Assembly: GCA_016930815.1 (NCBI GenBank)
Contig: JAFGFZ010000178.1
Coordinates: 1 to 40,612, forward strand
Direction of reading: 5' to 3'
DNA length: 40,612 bases
From: Pirellulales bacterium
GTDB taxonomy: Bacteria > Planctomycetota > Planctomycetia > Pirellulales > Lacipirellulaceae
Shown: piece by piece, positions 1 through 8,079 of the stretch
How the letters are laid out: the number at the start of each line of letters is the position of its first letter
Numbering within the stretch: the first letter of the stretch is position 1
Position numbers and translations under genes: made by a program
The notes under the pieces: model-generated
What the model was told of the DNA's origin: nothing
Databases searched by the model: none
The model's input: the letters and a program-made list of their open reading frames with translations, nothing else

Positions 1-1232
1 AGCGTGTCGATCGCCGCGTCGGTCACGCCCGTTGCCCGGATTGAGAGTTCCTTGAGATTTGGCAACGTGGCAATCACATCCATGGTTGCATCCGTCATCC
101 GCGGGACCGACCAGATATCAAGCACTTCCAGCGCCTGCAACAATCCGATGTTCTTAAGCCCAGCGTCACCGATGGAATTAATCTCATGGAGCTCGAGGCG
201 TTTCAGGTCGGGAAGGCCCTGAAACACGTCCAGTGCCGAATCGTCAACTCGTGGAAGATCTCGCAACTTCAGCCGTGTCAGTTGCATGCCCTCCAACGCC
301 AATACACCCTGGGTTCCGAATCCCTGGCAACGGAAAACTTCGAGCTGGGTCAGTTTCTTAAGCTTCGCAAGGTATTCCCCAGACTGGTCGGTCACGGCAA
401 AATCTTGCATCAGGAACGAAGAGAGTGTTTTGCTCGCCGCTAAATATTCCATGCCGAAATCGGTGACCGCCGTACTGCGGTGTTTTAACGCCACGAGTTT
501 CGGCATGGTTCCTAGGATCTCCATGGTCATATCCCCCGCTTCCATATTGCCGCGGAGATCCAGCACTCGGAGTGTCTTCAGTTTTTCCAAATGGCTTGTT
601 CCCAGATCGTTGAACCGGTTTTGAATCAGTGTCAGCCGTTCCAGCTTGGGCAAGGTACAAATGGTTTTCAGAGCACCATTGGTCACGTTGGTGTTGTAGG
701 ACAGGTCGAGGTTGGTCAGGTCCGGAAAGGACTTAACAATCATCTCGACCGCGGCATCGGTGATCACCGAGTTGGTCAACGCCAGAGTGGTCAGCGTTTC
801 TAGCCCCGTGAGTTGCGCGACGATCGCGTCGTTCAAATCGCGACAATTATGGATTTGAAGCGATTTGAGACCAGCCAATTGCCCAAACAGGGCAATATCT
901 TGCGGCGCCAACGAGGATCCATCCTGGATGATGATTTCCGTCATGATCTGGTCAGGTTGAATCTTGTATTGAGCTTTCGAGCCCAATCCATCCAGCCGCG
1001 CCTTGACCGCCTGCACGGTTTCCGCATGCCTATCTTCCAGCCGATCCGCCACGACTGGTGCCAGATCATTCGGCGTTTTATCCGTCGCACCTGCTTCAGC
1101 CTCGACGATAACTTGATCGCTCAGAACCGGGGTATTAACCCCGTCACTTTCCGACATGGAGCAACCAATCCCACAGGCGAGCCCGACAATCAAACCGGCA
1201 GCCACGCACGGAGCCCTATACAGATATTTCAT
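1..1232 (-). CDS. Leucine-rich-repeat lipoprotein, C-terminus outside the window
   Basis: Reading the minus strand from the ATG at 1232 gives 410 open codons running off the left edge. The N-terminus is a lipoprotein signal: a charged MKYLYR start, a hydrophobic stretch, then a lipobox ending in GIGC with the lipidated Cys at about residue 24. A Ser/Asp/Glu-rich linker follows. From about residue 110 there are repeated units of the type LxxLxxLxLxxxxVTDAA, the RI-like LRR form common in planctomycete proteins (for example GVTDAAIDTL at the cut end). An AGGA element sits about 8 bases before the ATG. It is probably a surface-exposed binding protein; the ligand is unknown. It lies 45 bp downstream of the Tat oxidoreductase on the same strand and may be co-transcribed with it. 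The plus-strand open frames covering it are shadows. Confidence 0.85.
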   Translation of the reverse strand, partial: MKYLYRAPCVAAGLIVGLACGIGCSMSESDGVNTPVLSDQVIVEAEAGATDKTPNDLAPVVADRLEDRHAETVQAVKARLDGLGSKAQYKIQPDQIMTEIIIQDGSSLAPQDIALFGQLAGLKSLQIHNCRDLNDAIVAQLTGLETLTTLALTNSVITDAAVEMIVKSFPDLTNLDLSYNTNVTNGALKTICTLPKLERLTLIQNRFNDLGTSHLEKLKTLRVLDLRGNMEAGDMTMEILGTMPKLVALKHRSTAVTDFGMEYLAASKTLSSFLMQDFAVTDQSGEYLAKLKKLTQLEVFRCQGFGTQGVLALEGMQLTRLKLRDLPRVDDSALDVFQGLPDLKRLELHEINSIGDAGLKNIGLLQALEVLDIWSVPRMTDATMDVIATLPNLKELSIRATGVTDAAIDT

Positions 1233-1277
1233 CGATTTATCCTGACTTTTTTCTATCCGTCGAGCCGGTGGTTTCTT

Positions 1278-2756
1278 TCAATCGAGCCGGTAGCCTTCCG
1301 GATACTTTGGCTTGATCAAATCGGCAACGTGGGGCGTCTTGAGCGAATCGAGGTTGGTCACCTTGAGATTCTTGGCATCCCACTCGACCAATTCACCCCA
1401 GTCTCCCATGGCACCGTTTTCACCACCGTGGGCGGCAGCCCAAACGGCCAGGTTCCCGAGCAGAATCGTTTCGGTCAAAGGCCCGGCTCGATCAACGAAG
1501 TTCGATTTGCAGATTTTCGGATCACCGGCGGCAACGGCCCGGAAAAGCTCGAACATGTTGTTGAGGTCGTTGTTGCCCTTGTTGACGGCCTTTTCATAGT
1601 CGACGTCGACCTTGCTGACCCCCTTCAGTTCATATTGGCTGCAGTAGTCGTCGTTGCTGTAGAAAGCACCCTTCTCGCCAACGATGAGAACTCCGCTGTC
1701 GGCGACTTCCTTGATCCCCCACTTCTCGAAGACTTCCTGGGGTGGTTTGTTCCCTTTCCGATCATACCACCAGCATGGGATAGCAGGCCGTTCGGATGTT
1801 TCCGGGAACTGGAATTCGATGATTGAGCTCGCTGGAAAACTGTCATAATCATGCCCGGTGGTTTTGGCGACAACCGAAACCGGATCGCGAAGTTGGCATG
1901 AAGCGAACGGGACGGTTACCTGGTGGCAGGCCATATCGCCCAGGGCACCGCTTCCGAAGTCCCACCAGCCACGCCACGCGAAGCTGTGATACAGGCCAGG
2001 CCAGTATTCCCGGTACGGAGCCACCCCAAGCCAGTTTGTCCAATCGAGTTGTTCGAGGTCCCGTTCAATCTCTTGTTTCTTTCTGACAACGAGTCGTTCG
2101 GCGGCTTCTGGATTTTCCTTCTTGGCCTCTTCGGCGAACTTTTCCATGGTCATGCGGCGATCGGGACCTTGAGGCCATATCGGCCGATTCGACCAGACAT
2201 AGACCTCCTTCAACGTGCCGAGAACGCCCGACTGGAGTTGGGCGATGGCTTCGCGGGAGTTATCAAGCGCTGTCCCCTGATTGCCCATCTGCGTGCAAAC
2301 TCTCGTCTCTTGGGCGACTTTTGCCAAGAGGCGCGCTTCGTAGATCGTTCGCGTCAATGGCTTTTGCGTGTAGCAGCTGATCCCTAGCCGCATCGCTTCG
2401 AGAGTGATCGGCGTGTGCATGTGGTCCGGGGTACTGATTGTCGCGATCTGGGCTTCCTTGCCATGCTTGGCGAACAACTCACGGTAATCCGTGAACTTCT
2501 CGGCATCTCGGAATCCCTGCTGTTTGGCCTTATCATCGAGCGTCTTGCGATCGACATCGCAGATGGCAATGACATTGCCGAATGTTGCCGCGTTGCTCGA
2601 ATCGCTCCCCCCTTTGCCGCCAACGCCAATGCAGACCACGTTGGGTTTCTCATTCGGTGATTGGCTCCATGCTCTTTGATTACCGGCAGTCAGGAAATAA
2701 CCGGTTCCTGCAAGAGCTGTGGACTTGAGAAATGTACGGCGGGTGGACTTCGACAT
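1278..2756 (-). CDS. Tat-exported Gfo/Idh/MocA family oxidoreductase
   Basis: The 492-residue protein begins with a twin-arginine signal (TRRTFLKS, then a hydrophobic stretch ending near residue 31). A Rossmann NAD(P)-binding domain follows, with a glycine-rich loop (GVGGKGGSD) and an ICDVD acidic end of strand two. The QKPLTR element, equivalent to the EKP motif of the family, lies at about residues 131-136. The C-terminal half is the family's alpha/beta substrate domain, including DMACHQ. These proteins oxidise or reduce sugars or polyols with tightly bound NAD(P), and in planctomycetes many are exported. The substrate cannot be read from the sequence. An AAGGAA Shine-Dalgarno sits just before the ATG. 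The gene diverges from rhamnulokinase across a 437-bp gap. Confidence 0.9.
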   Translation of the reverse strand: MSKSTRRTFLKSTALAGTGYFLTAGNQRAWSQSPNEKPNVVCIGVGGKGGSDSSNAATFGNVIAICDVDRKTLDDKAKQQGFRDAEKFTDYRELFAKHGKEAQIATISTPDHMHTPITLEAMRLGISCYTQKPLTRTIYEARLLAKVAQETRVCTQMGNQGTALDNSREAIAQLQSGVLGTLKEVYVWSNRPIWPQGPDRRMTMEKFAEEAKKENPEAAERLVVRKKQEIERDLEQLDWTNWLGVAPYREYWPGLYHSFAWRGWWDFGSGALGDMACHQVTVPFASCQLRDPVSVVAKTTGHDYDSFPASSIIEFQFPETSERPAIPCWWYDRKGNKPPQEVFEKWGIKEVADSGVLIVGEKGAFYSNDDYCSQYELKGVSKVDVDYEKAVNKGNNDLNNMFELFRAVAAGDPKICKSNFVDRAGPLTETILLGNLAVWAAAHGGENGAMGDWGELVEWDAKNLKVTNLDSLKTPHVADLIKPKYPEGYRLD

Positions 2757-2867
2757 GGTGATTTCCTTTGACGTGGTTACATGGGAAATGGACTCAAGAA
2801 CTTGTTGGCATTACCTGCCTCGCAAGAGACAAAAGATCTCTCACGGCGATTTTGGTGGGAATCGCAA

Positions 2868-2922
2868 GGGAGGGAGGGGGGCAATGTGGATAATCCGTTT
2901 GGATTATACCCCCCCACCCCCC
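2868..2922. other. G-tract/C-tract hairpin in a divergent intergenic region
   Basis: The 437-bp stretch 2757-3193 holds no gene. Within it, three G-runs (GGGAGGGAGGGGGG, 2868-2881) are followed by ATAATCC-GTTT-GGATTAT (2889-2906) and then two C-runs (2909-2915 and 2917-2922). The inner 7-bp stem with a 4-base loop is perfect, and the outer G and C tracts can pair above an asymmetric bulge. Because the flanking genes diverge, this is not an ordinary terminator. It could be a regulatory secondary structure, or the G-strand could form a quadruplex. Both readings are inference. I saw nothing else convincing in this gap. Confidence 0.5.
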
Positions 2923-3193
2923 AGGGCTGCAACCGGCAACACCCGATCCAATGATGGTCCCCCGGCAGAGCGATCGTGACCCAATCAATGCCTCAATGGG
3001 GACCGGTCCTGGTTACCATGAACGGCCCTTTCCATGAAATCCCGTCGAATCCCATCCGTTGATCCCTGTTGGAAATCCGATCGGATCCCTCAATCTTCTG
3101 CCCTCCCCCCTCCGCAGCATGAAATGAGCCGGTTATCTTGGTATGATGGCAATCTTGAATCCCCAATTAGCATCTTCGTGAGCGATTGATCCC

Positions 3194-4666
3194 ATGTCCT
3201 TCAGTACCTATCTTGCCGCTGATTTGGGTGCATCGAGCGGTCGTGTTGTCGCCGGGCACTTTGATGGCAGCCAAATCCGGCTTGACGAAGTCCACCGCTT
3301 CGAAAATGGCCCGGTCCGGGTCGGTGATCGGCTCCACTGGGATATCCTGCGGCAATGGGTTTCGATCCAAGATGGGCTGCGTGCGGCGTCCACGCGATTC
3401 GCGGGCCAGATCCAGAGTGTGGGGGTCGATACATGGGGTGTCGATTTCGGACTCATCGGTCCGGGCAACGAACTCCTCGGCAATCCGGTTCACTACCGGG
3501 ACGCCCGAACCAGCGGTATCCTCGAGCGGGCGTTCCAGATCGTGCCGCGGGAAGAGATTTTCGCCGAGACCGGGCTCCAGTTCATGGAATTCAACACCGC
3601 CTTCCAACTCCTGGCCATGCGCCTGGCCGGTTCGCCGCAATTGGACGTGGCCGAATCCCTTTTAATGATGCCGGATCTGTTCCACTGGTTTCTGACCGGT
3701 ATCCGATCGAACGAATTGACCAATTCCTCCACCACGCATCTCTATAATCCGAAAACGGGCACCTGGTCGGACAGACTGATTGAACGGCTTGGATTCCCTC
3801 TTGGAATCTTCGGTACAATCACCGAGCCGGGCACCAAGCTTGGCCCGCTGGCCGCCCATGTGGCCAGCGACACGCATTTGTCCGGGGTTGATGTTGTCCT
3901 TCCTGGCTCGCACGACACGGCAAGTGCCGTGTTGGCCGTCCCGGCCGCCAGCCAGCCATCGGCGACACCGAACTGGTGTTATATCTCGAGTGGTACCTGG
4001 TCGTTGATGGGTGTCGAAGCACCTGCGCCGGTGGTCACCGATCCATGTCTGGCCATGAATTTCACCAACGAAGGCGGTGTCGGAGGGACCACTCGGTTGT
4101 TGAAGAACATTGCCGGATTGTGGCTGGTCCAGGAATGCCGCCGGGTCTGGCAGCAGCAAGGGCATCGTTACTCGTGGGACGATCTGGTCCGCATGGCCGC
4201 CGCCGCGAAGCCGTTGGCTGGCTGCATCGATCCCGACGATCCGCGACTCCTCGCCCCAGATGATATGCCGGCAACCATCGCGACCCTCTGCCGTGAATCG
4301 GGTTTCGCAGAACCGAATTCACACGGCCAGATCATCCGAATCGCCCTCGAGAGTCTTGCCATGCGCTACCGCCAGGTACTTGAGATGCTTGAGGAACTCA
4401 TCGGCGGCAGATTGGAAACGATTCACATTGTCGGGGGTGGATCGCAGAACCAATTGCTATCCCAAATGACGGCCGATGCCACGGGCCGCCGGGTTCTTAC
4501 CGGACCCGTGGAAGCGACCGCCATCGGAAATGTCATGATGCAGGCCCTGGCCGCGGGTGAAGTCGGCTCCATCGCCGAGGCCCGTGAGGTAATCCGGCGG
4601 AGTTTTGACGTGATCGAATACACACCCCACGCAACCAACCGCTGGGATACCATGGCTGGTGCCTGA
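3194..4666 (+). CDS. rhaB: Rhamnulokinase
   Basis: The 490-residue protein is a FGGY-family sugar kinase. It starts with the phosphate-1 motif (AADLGASSGRV), then VDTWGVDFGL, HYRDART and NEGGVGGTTRLLKN, a combination characteristic of L-rhamnulokinase. The C-terminal ATP-binding part contains HIVGGGSQN and ends at about the usual length. It phosphorylates L-rhamnulose to L-rhamnulose 1-phosphate in L-rhamnose breakdown in the cytoplasm. No isomerase or aldolase gene is in the window. A cytoplasmic Gfo/Idh/MocA oxidoreductase begins 42 bp downstream on the same strand, suggesting a two-gene sugar operon. Confidence 0.9.
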   Translation: MSFSTYLAADLGASSGRVVAGHFDGSQIRLDEVHRFENGPVRVGDRLHWDILRQWVSIQDGLRAASTRFAGQIQSVGVDTWGVDFGLIGPGNELLGNPVHYRDARTSGILERAFQIVPREEIFAETGLQFMEFNTAFQLLAMRLAGSPQLDVAESLLMMPDLFHWFLTGIRSNELTNSSTTHLYNPKTGTWSDRLIERLGFPLGIFGTITEPGTKLGPLAAHVASDTHLSGVDVVLPGSHDTASAVLAVPAASQPSATPNWCYISSGTWSLMGVEAPAPVVTDPCLAMNFTNEGGVGGTTRLLKNIAGLWLVQECRRVWQQQGHRYSWDDLVRMAAAAKPLAGCIDPDDPRLLAPDDMPATIATLCRESGFAEPNSHGQIIRIALESLAMRYRQVLEMLEELIGGRLETIHIVGGGSQNQLLSQMTADATGRRVLTGPVEATAIGNVMMQALAAGEVGSIAEAREVIRRSFDVIEYTPHATNRWDTMAGA

Positions 4667-4708
4667 TGCCTCTCCTGTTTCCACCACTTACCCACGGAGA
4701 AAATTCAA

Positions 4709-5758
4709 ATGAAAGTAGGGATCGCCGGTATTGGCTTCATGGGGATGGTCCATTACCTGACTTACCAAAAGATCGATGGCGTGGATGTCGTGGCGCTGGC
4801 CGAGCCAAACGAAAAAAGGCTCCGCGGCGATTGGACCGATATCCAAGGCAATTTTGGGCCTCGAGGCGAAATGATGGACCTATCGGGTGTGGCCCGGTAT
4901 CCCGATGCTGTAGCCATGATCGACAAAGCGGACATCGATTTCGTCGATATCTGCCTCCCGCCCAGTCTGCACGCACCGGTTGCCATCCACGGTCTGGGAT
5001 CCGGGAAGCATGTCTTTTGCGAGAAACCGATTGCACTGACCGCCGAGGACGCCAACGCGATGGTTGCCACCGCCGAGCAAGGCGGAAAACGGCTCCTCAT
5101 TGGCCATGTCTTGCCGTACTTCCCCGAATACCGCAAGGCGTACGAGATCATTCAAAGTGGAATGTATGGCCCGGCCATTGGTGGGCATTTCAAACGTGTC
5201 ATCAGCGATCCGGCATGGCTGGCCGATTTCTGGAACCCCGATCTCATGGGTGGCCCGATGTTGGACCTGCACGTCCATGATGCCCATTATGTCCGCCTCC
5301 TCTTCGGGATGCCGAAGGCCGTAACGACTCAAGGCCGCATGCGAGGCGATCTGGCCGAGTACTGGAACACGCATTTCGTCTTCGAGGAGAAGAACCTCGT
5401 TGTCTCAGCCACCAGTGGTGTCATCCATCAACAAGGACGTTCCTTTTTGCATGGATTCGAAATCCACCTTGAAAAGGCAACGCTTGCCTTCGAGTTCGCG
5501 GTCATTGGCGGCCAGCCGGAACTCCTCCTCCCGTTGACAATCTTGGCGGACGATGGGAGTGTCGAACGGCCCGTTTTGGATGGTGGTGACCCAATGTCAG
5601 CCTTCGAGGCCGAACTGACCGAGGTTCTCCGTTCCATCGGATCCGGGGAACCTTCGCCCATCCTCGCCGGTGATTTGGCTCGGGATGCGGTGACCATCTG
5701 CCATCACCAGACGCAATCGATCGCGACTGGCAACCGCGTGGCATGCGGACCTGGCTAG
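4709..5758 (+). CDS. Cytoplasmic Gfo/Idh/MocA family oxidoreductase
   Basis: The 349-residue protein has no signal peptide. It begins directly with the Rossmann loop GIAGIGFMG, followed by ALAEPN (end of strand two), the CLPPSLHA segment and the family EKP motif (FCEKPIAL) near residue 110. The substrate domain contains GGPMLDLHVHDAHYVRLLFG, where the DxxxHD histidine/aspartate cluster is typical of the active site. It probably acts on a sugar or sugar derivative linked to the rhamnose pathway, since GGAGAA 7 bases upstream and the 42-bp spacing from rhaB suggest co-transcription. The exact substrate is unknown. The stop codon lies inside a short repeat shared with 39747-39771. Confidence 0.88.
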   Translation: MKVGIAGIGFMGMVHYLTYQKIDGVDVVALAEPNEKRLRGDWTDIQGNFGPRGEMMDLSGVARYPDAVAMIDKADIDFVDICLPPSLHAPVAIHGLGSGKHVFCEKPIALTAEDANAMVATAEQGGKRLLIGHVLPYFPEYRKAYEIIQSGMYGPAIGGHFKRVISDPAWLADFWNPDLMGGPMLDLHVHDAHYVRLLFGMPKAVTTQGRMRGDLAEYWNTHFVFEEKNLVVSATSGVIHQQGRSFLHGFEIHLEKATLAFEFAVIGGQPELLLPLTILADDGSVERPVLDGGDPMSAFEAELTEVLRSIGSGEPSPILAGDLARDAVTICHHQTQSIATGNRVACGPG

Positions 5759-5778
5759 CCCGCCTATTTCATGAGCCT
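5755..5778 (+). repeat. Short dispersed repeat, copy 1
   Basis: Twenty-four bases that include the stop codon of the preceding oxidoreductase gene match 39747-39771 except for a small change: here GCCTATTT, there GCATTATTT. The shared core TATTTCATGAGCCT is identical in both. Here the reverse-complement arm found at the other copy is missing, so this would be a half or decayed copy. An unrelated 12-bp palindrome (CCAGGATCCTGG, 5790-5801) lies just downstream. Confidence 0.5.
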
Positions 5779-5901
5779 GTCCGAGAAATCCAGGATCCTG
5801 GAGTTCGGCCAAAGTTTCCGGGAAACCTTGCCGATTATTCCGAATAGGACGGCACGCAAGGTCCGCGGTCCGTGTTTTGTCTTTTGGGAAAGGATGCCGT
5901 A

Positions 5902-6432
5902 ATGACACCCGCTTTCGTTGGCAAGACTGTGCTGGCATGTTCCATTCTCTTGGGCCTGGAAGTGGTTTCGTACGGCCAGTCCGGGATCGGGCATTATTTC
6001 CCGGTTCCCAGCAACCAGACAGTGCAGACCCAGCGGGTGCTCAATTTTTATGGCCGCAGTCCGACGGCGGCCAGTTCGCTGAACCAGATTCCGAGACGGC
6101 CCGTTTCCCCCCCCGCATCTAGCTTGCGTCCGCAAGCCCCGAAACCGTTCACGAACAACAGTCTCCCAGCCTCTGTAAGTCCCTACATGAATCTTTTCCG
6201 CTCCGACGAATCCGATTCGGCTCCGAATTATTTCGCCCTCGTCCGGCCACAAATTCAGCAACAGGAAACGAACCGCCAGCAACAGATAGAACTGCAACGC
6301 CTCAACCGCCAAGTTCAGATCGCTTCCGCAAGTTCGGGCCTTGCCTTTCCGACGGGGAACCAGCTCCTGCCATCAACGGGCCACAACACGCGGTATATGA
6401 ATACGGGCGCCTATTACCGGTTGGCTCGGTAA
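5902..6432 (+). CDS. Secreted planctomycete-type hypothetical protein
   Basis: The 176-residue product starts at an ATG preceded by GGGAAAGG. It has a signal peptide (MTPAFVGK, hydrophobic core, cleavage likely after SYGQ near residue 26). The mature part is Pro/Gln/Asn-rich, with the order SPYMNL (about residue 94), NYFALVRPQ, a Gln-rich amphipathic segment, and a C-terminal STGHNTRYMNTGAYY. I recognise this pattern as recurring in planctomycete envelope proteins, but no function is known to me. It converges on the next minus-strand gene with only 9 bp between the stop codons. Confidence 0.75.
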   Translation: MTPAFVGKTVLACSILLGLEVVSYGQSGIGHYFPVPSNQTVQTQRVLNFYGRSPTAASSLNQIPRRPVSPPASSLRPQAPKPFTNNSLPASVSPYMNLFRSDESDSAPNYFALVRPQIQQQETNRQQQIELQRLNRQVQIASASSGLAFPTGNQLLPSTGHNTRYMNTGAYYRLAR

Positions 6433-6441
6433 GCGGCCGGT

Positions 6442-7188
6442 TTAACTCCGAAACGGCGGCTCATTCAACACATGGAATGTCGTGATCCGCCAGCGGGGAT
6501 TCCTGTCGGAATCCCGGCCACTCCGGTCGAGTCGAACACTCACGAAGAAGCTCTTCTTTTGGCCAGCATCGTTGTATGTTACCGCATACACGAGCGTCAC
6601 GGCCTCGAGCGAATTCAAGATTTGCTGCACACTCCCGCTTTGGTAGAACCGCACTTCACATGCATCACCCAATGCCAGCAGCGTACGGATAAGAGGATAT
6701 TCGACGAACTTAATCAAATTCTGCCGGGCTTCATCGTCGGTTCGATAATGGTCCCATAGGGTGGCATCCAGCGGTTTCCGATTCGCGGGGTATTCCATCA
6801 TTTGCATGGCTTTATGGGGTTCGTTCGATGCCAATGCCATGAAAAACTGGTCGGCCAGCGGGCGGGCATGATAGACAATCAGGGCGTGGCGGGTGGCCAC
6901 TCGGGCAATGGCCGCGGTCGCAAACAAGATCGCCAGGCATAAGCCGAGAATAGCCGCTCGGCGACCGGTCAGCCTCCCATCGCTGGCGCGGATTCGACAG
7001 AGCGCCAAGACATTCATGAAAATCGCAGCGGCCGATACAATGAGCAAGAGGGACCGCCATAGAACCAGCGACGATGCAAATCCTAGAAGAAGTCCGACAA
7101 TTGCCAATCCACTAGGCGCCTCATAATCGGCAAGCTGATCGTCTCCGCTTGTTTGGAAGCGGATCTTTGGATCGGTCCCAACAGACAT
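6442..7188 (-). CDS. Membrane protein with DUF4190-like N-terminal region
   Basis: The 248-residue protein has a short soluble N-terminus and then hydrophobic segments at about residues 26-62 and 78-98, with the glycine-rich spacing LAIVGLLLGFASSL typical of DUF4190-type membrane domains. The remaining 140 residues are soluble and carry a small alpha/beta domain with no recognised motif. It is probably a cytoplasmic-membrane protein with an extracytoplasmic domain. Function is unknown. The CvpA-like gene lies 94 bp upstream on the same strand. Confidence 0.75.
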   Translation of the reverse strand: MSVGTDPKIRFQTSGDDQLADYEAPSGLAIVGLLLGFASSLVLWRSLLLIVSAAAIFMNVLALCRIRASDGRLTGRRAAILGLCLAILFATAAIARVATRHALIVYHARPLADQFFMALASNEPHKAMQMMEYPANRKPLDATLWDHYRTDDEARQNLIKFVEYPLIRTLLALGDACEVRFYQSGSVQQILNSLEAVTLVYAVTYNDAGQKKSFFVSVRLDRSGRDSDRNPRWRITTFHVLNEPPFRS

Positions 7189-7282
7189 GCTCTTCCCCTA
7201 CTTCAAAAACTCCCAATCCGGCAATTCCACCGGCTTAATAGCCATTGGCACAATCGTTGATGGGCTCTTTTCCTCGAGCTGG

Positions 7283-7981
7283 CTAACTCCGATTCACCCG
7301 CAATATACCCTCTTTCTCGAATTGGGATCGGCGCTTTTGATACTTCACGATAAACATCCTGGCCCATAGATCCGGCCAAATGGTGCAATTCCTGCAGAAC
7401 TGGAGGTATGGCTCTTTTTTGGCGGCTTCATCGAGCTCTGTTTGCAGCGCATCGACTCGATCATTGGAGCTCAACTGCCCACTGAGTGATATGGAGCTGC
7501 CAATGAAGCGGAGCCAATGGATATGCGGCTTCGTCAATGCCCATTCCACGTCCGATTCATTTTCAACAACAATCGCCTCGCCAAGCAACCCTTTCGGCAA
7601 GGGTGCTGTGTGCATGCTCGCCGACACAATGCCCACCATGATCCAGGCGGCAACCAGGGAAACGATAGGACCACCAGCTGCTTCGATCGGTTTCTTGAAA
7701 CGGACTCGTATTCTGGACAGGAAATCGGTGCAAAGTCGTAAAAGAATCATACAGATACTGAAGACCATCCAGATCGTCAGGAAGTCAATAAGGTATGTAT
7801 ATTGTCCATTCAGAAGTTCATCCAACCAGATCGCTACCGGGCCATAGAGCGTAAATGCGAGAAGCCCGCTGAATAGAATATTAAAGAGCGTGATGGTATT
7901 GCTCCATAATCCTTCACGGATCATCATAGCGAAGCATCCAAAGAAGACGAAAAACAACAATGCTGTGTAGAGCCAATGCAT
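7283..7981 (-). CDS. CvpA-like integral membrane protein
   Basis: The 232-residue protein has about four hydrophobic segments (residues 2-20, 28-52, 62-84 and 104-122), arranged as in the CvpA/colicin V production family, followed by a soluble C-terminal tail of about 100 residues. CvpA-like proteins are membrane proteins of poorly defined function. The assignment rests on topology and on the region around TLFNILFSGLLAF and PIVSLVAAW, not on catalytic residues. It lies about 100 bp downstream of the PilB-like gene on the same strand. Confidence 0.65.
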   Translation of the reverse strand: MHWLYTALLFFVFFGCFAMMIREGLWSNTITLFNILFSGLLAFTLYGPVAIWLDELLNGQYTYLIDFLTIWMVFSICMILLRLCTDFLSRIRVRFKKPIEAAGGPIVSLVAAWIMVGIVSASMHTAPLPKGLLGEAIVVENESDVEWALTKPHIHWLRFIGSSISLSGQLSSNDRVDALQTELDEAAKKEPYLQFCRNCTIWPDLWARMFIVKYQKRRSQFEKEGILRVNRS

Positions 7982-8079
7982 GGGATGATGGATTCTGGAT
8001 GGGGACTACGGATTGTGGATCGAGGAAAGCGATCGAATGCAGGCGGATGCCTGGATGCCACCTCCAATTTTATGTCCAG

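Noticed and set aside
813-1826. A 337-codon plus-strand open frame
   Set aside because: It lies opposite the LRR lipoprotein and the Tat oxidoreductase, both with clear motifs, and its own translation shows no domain or signal.
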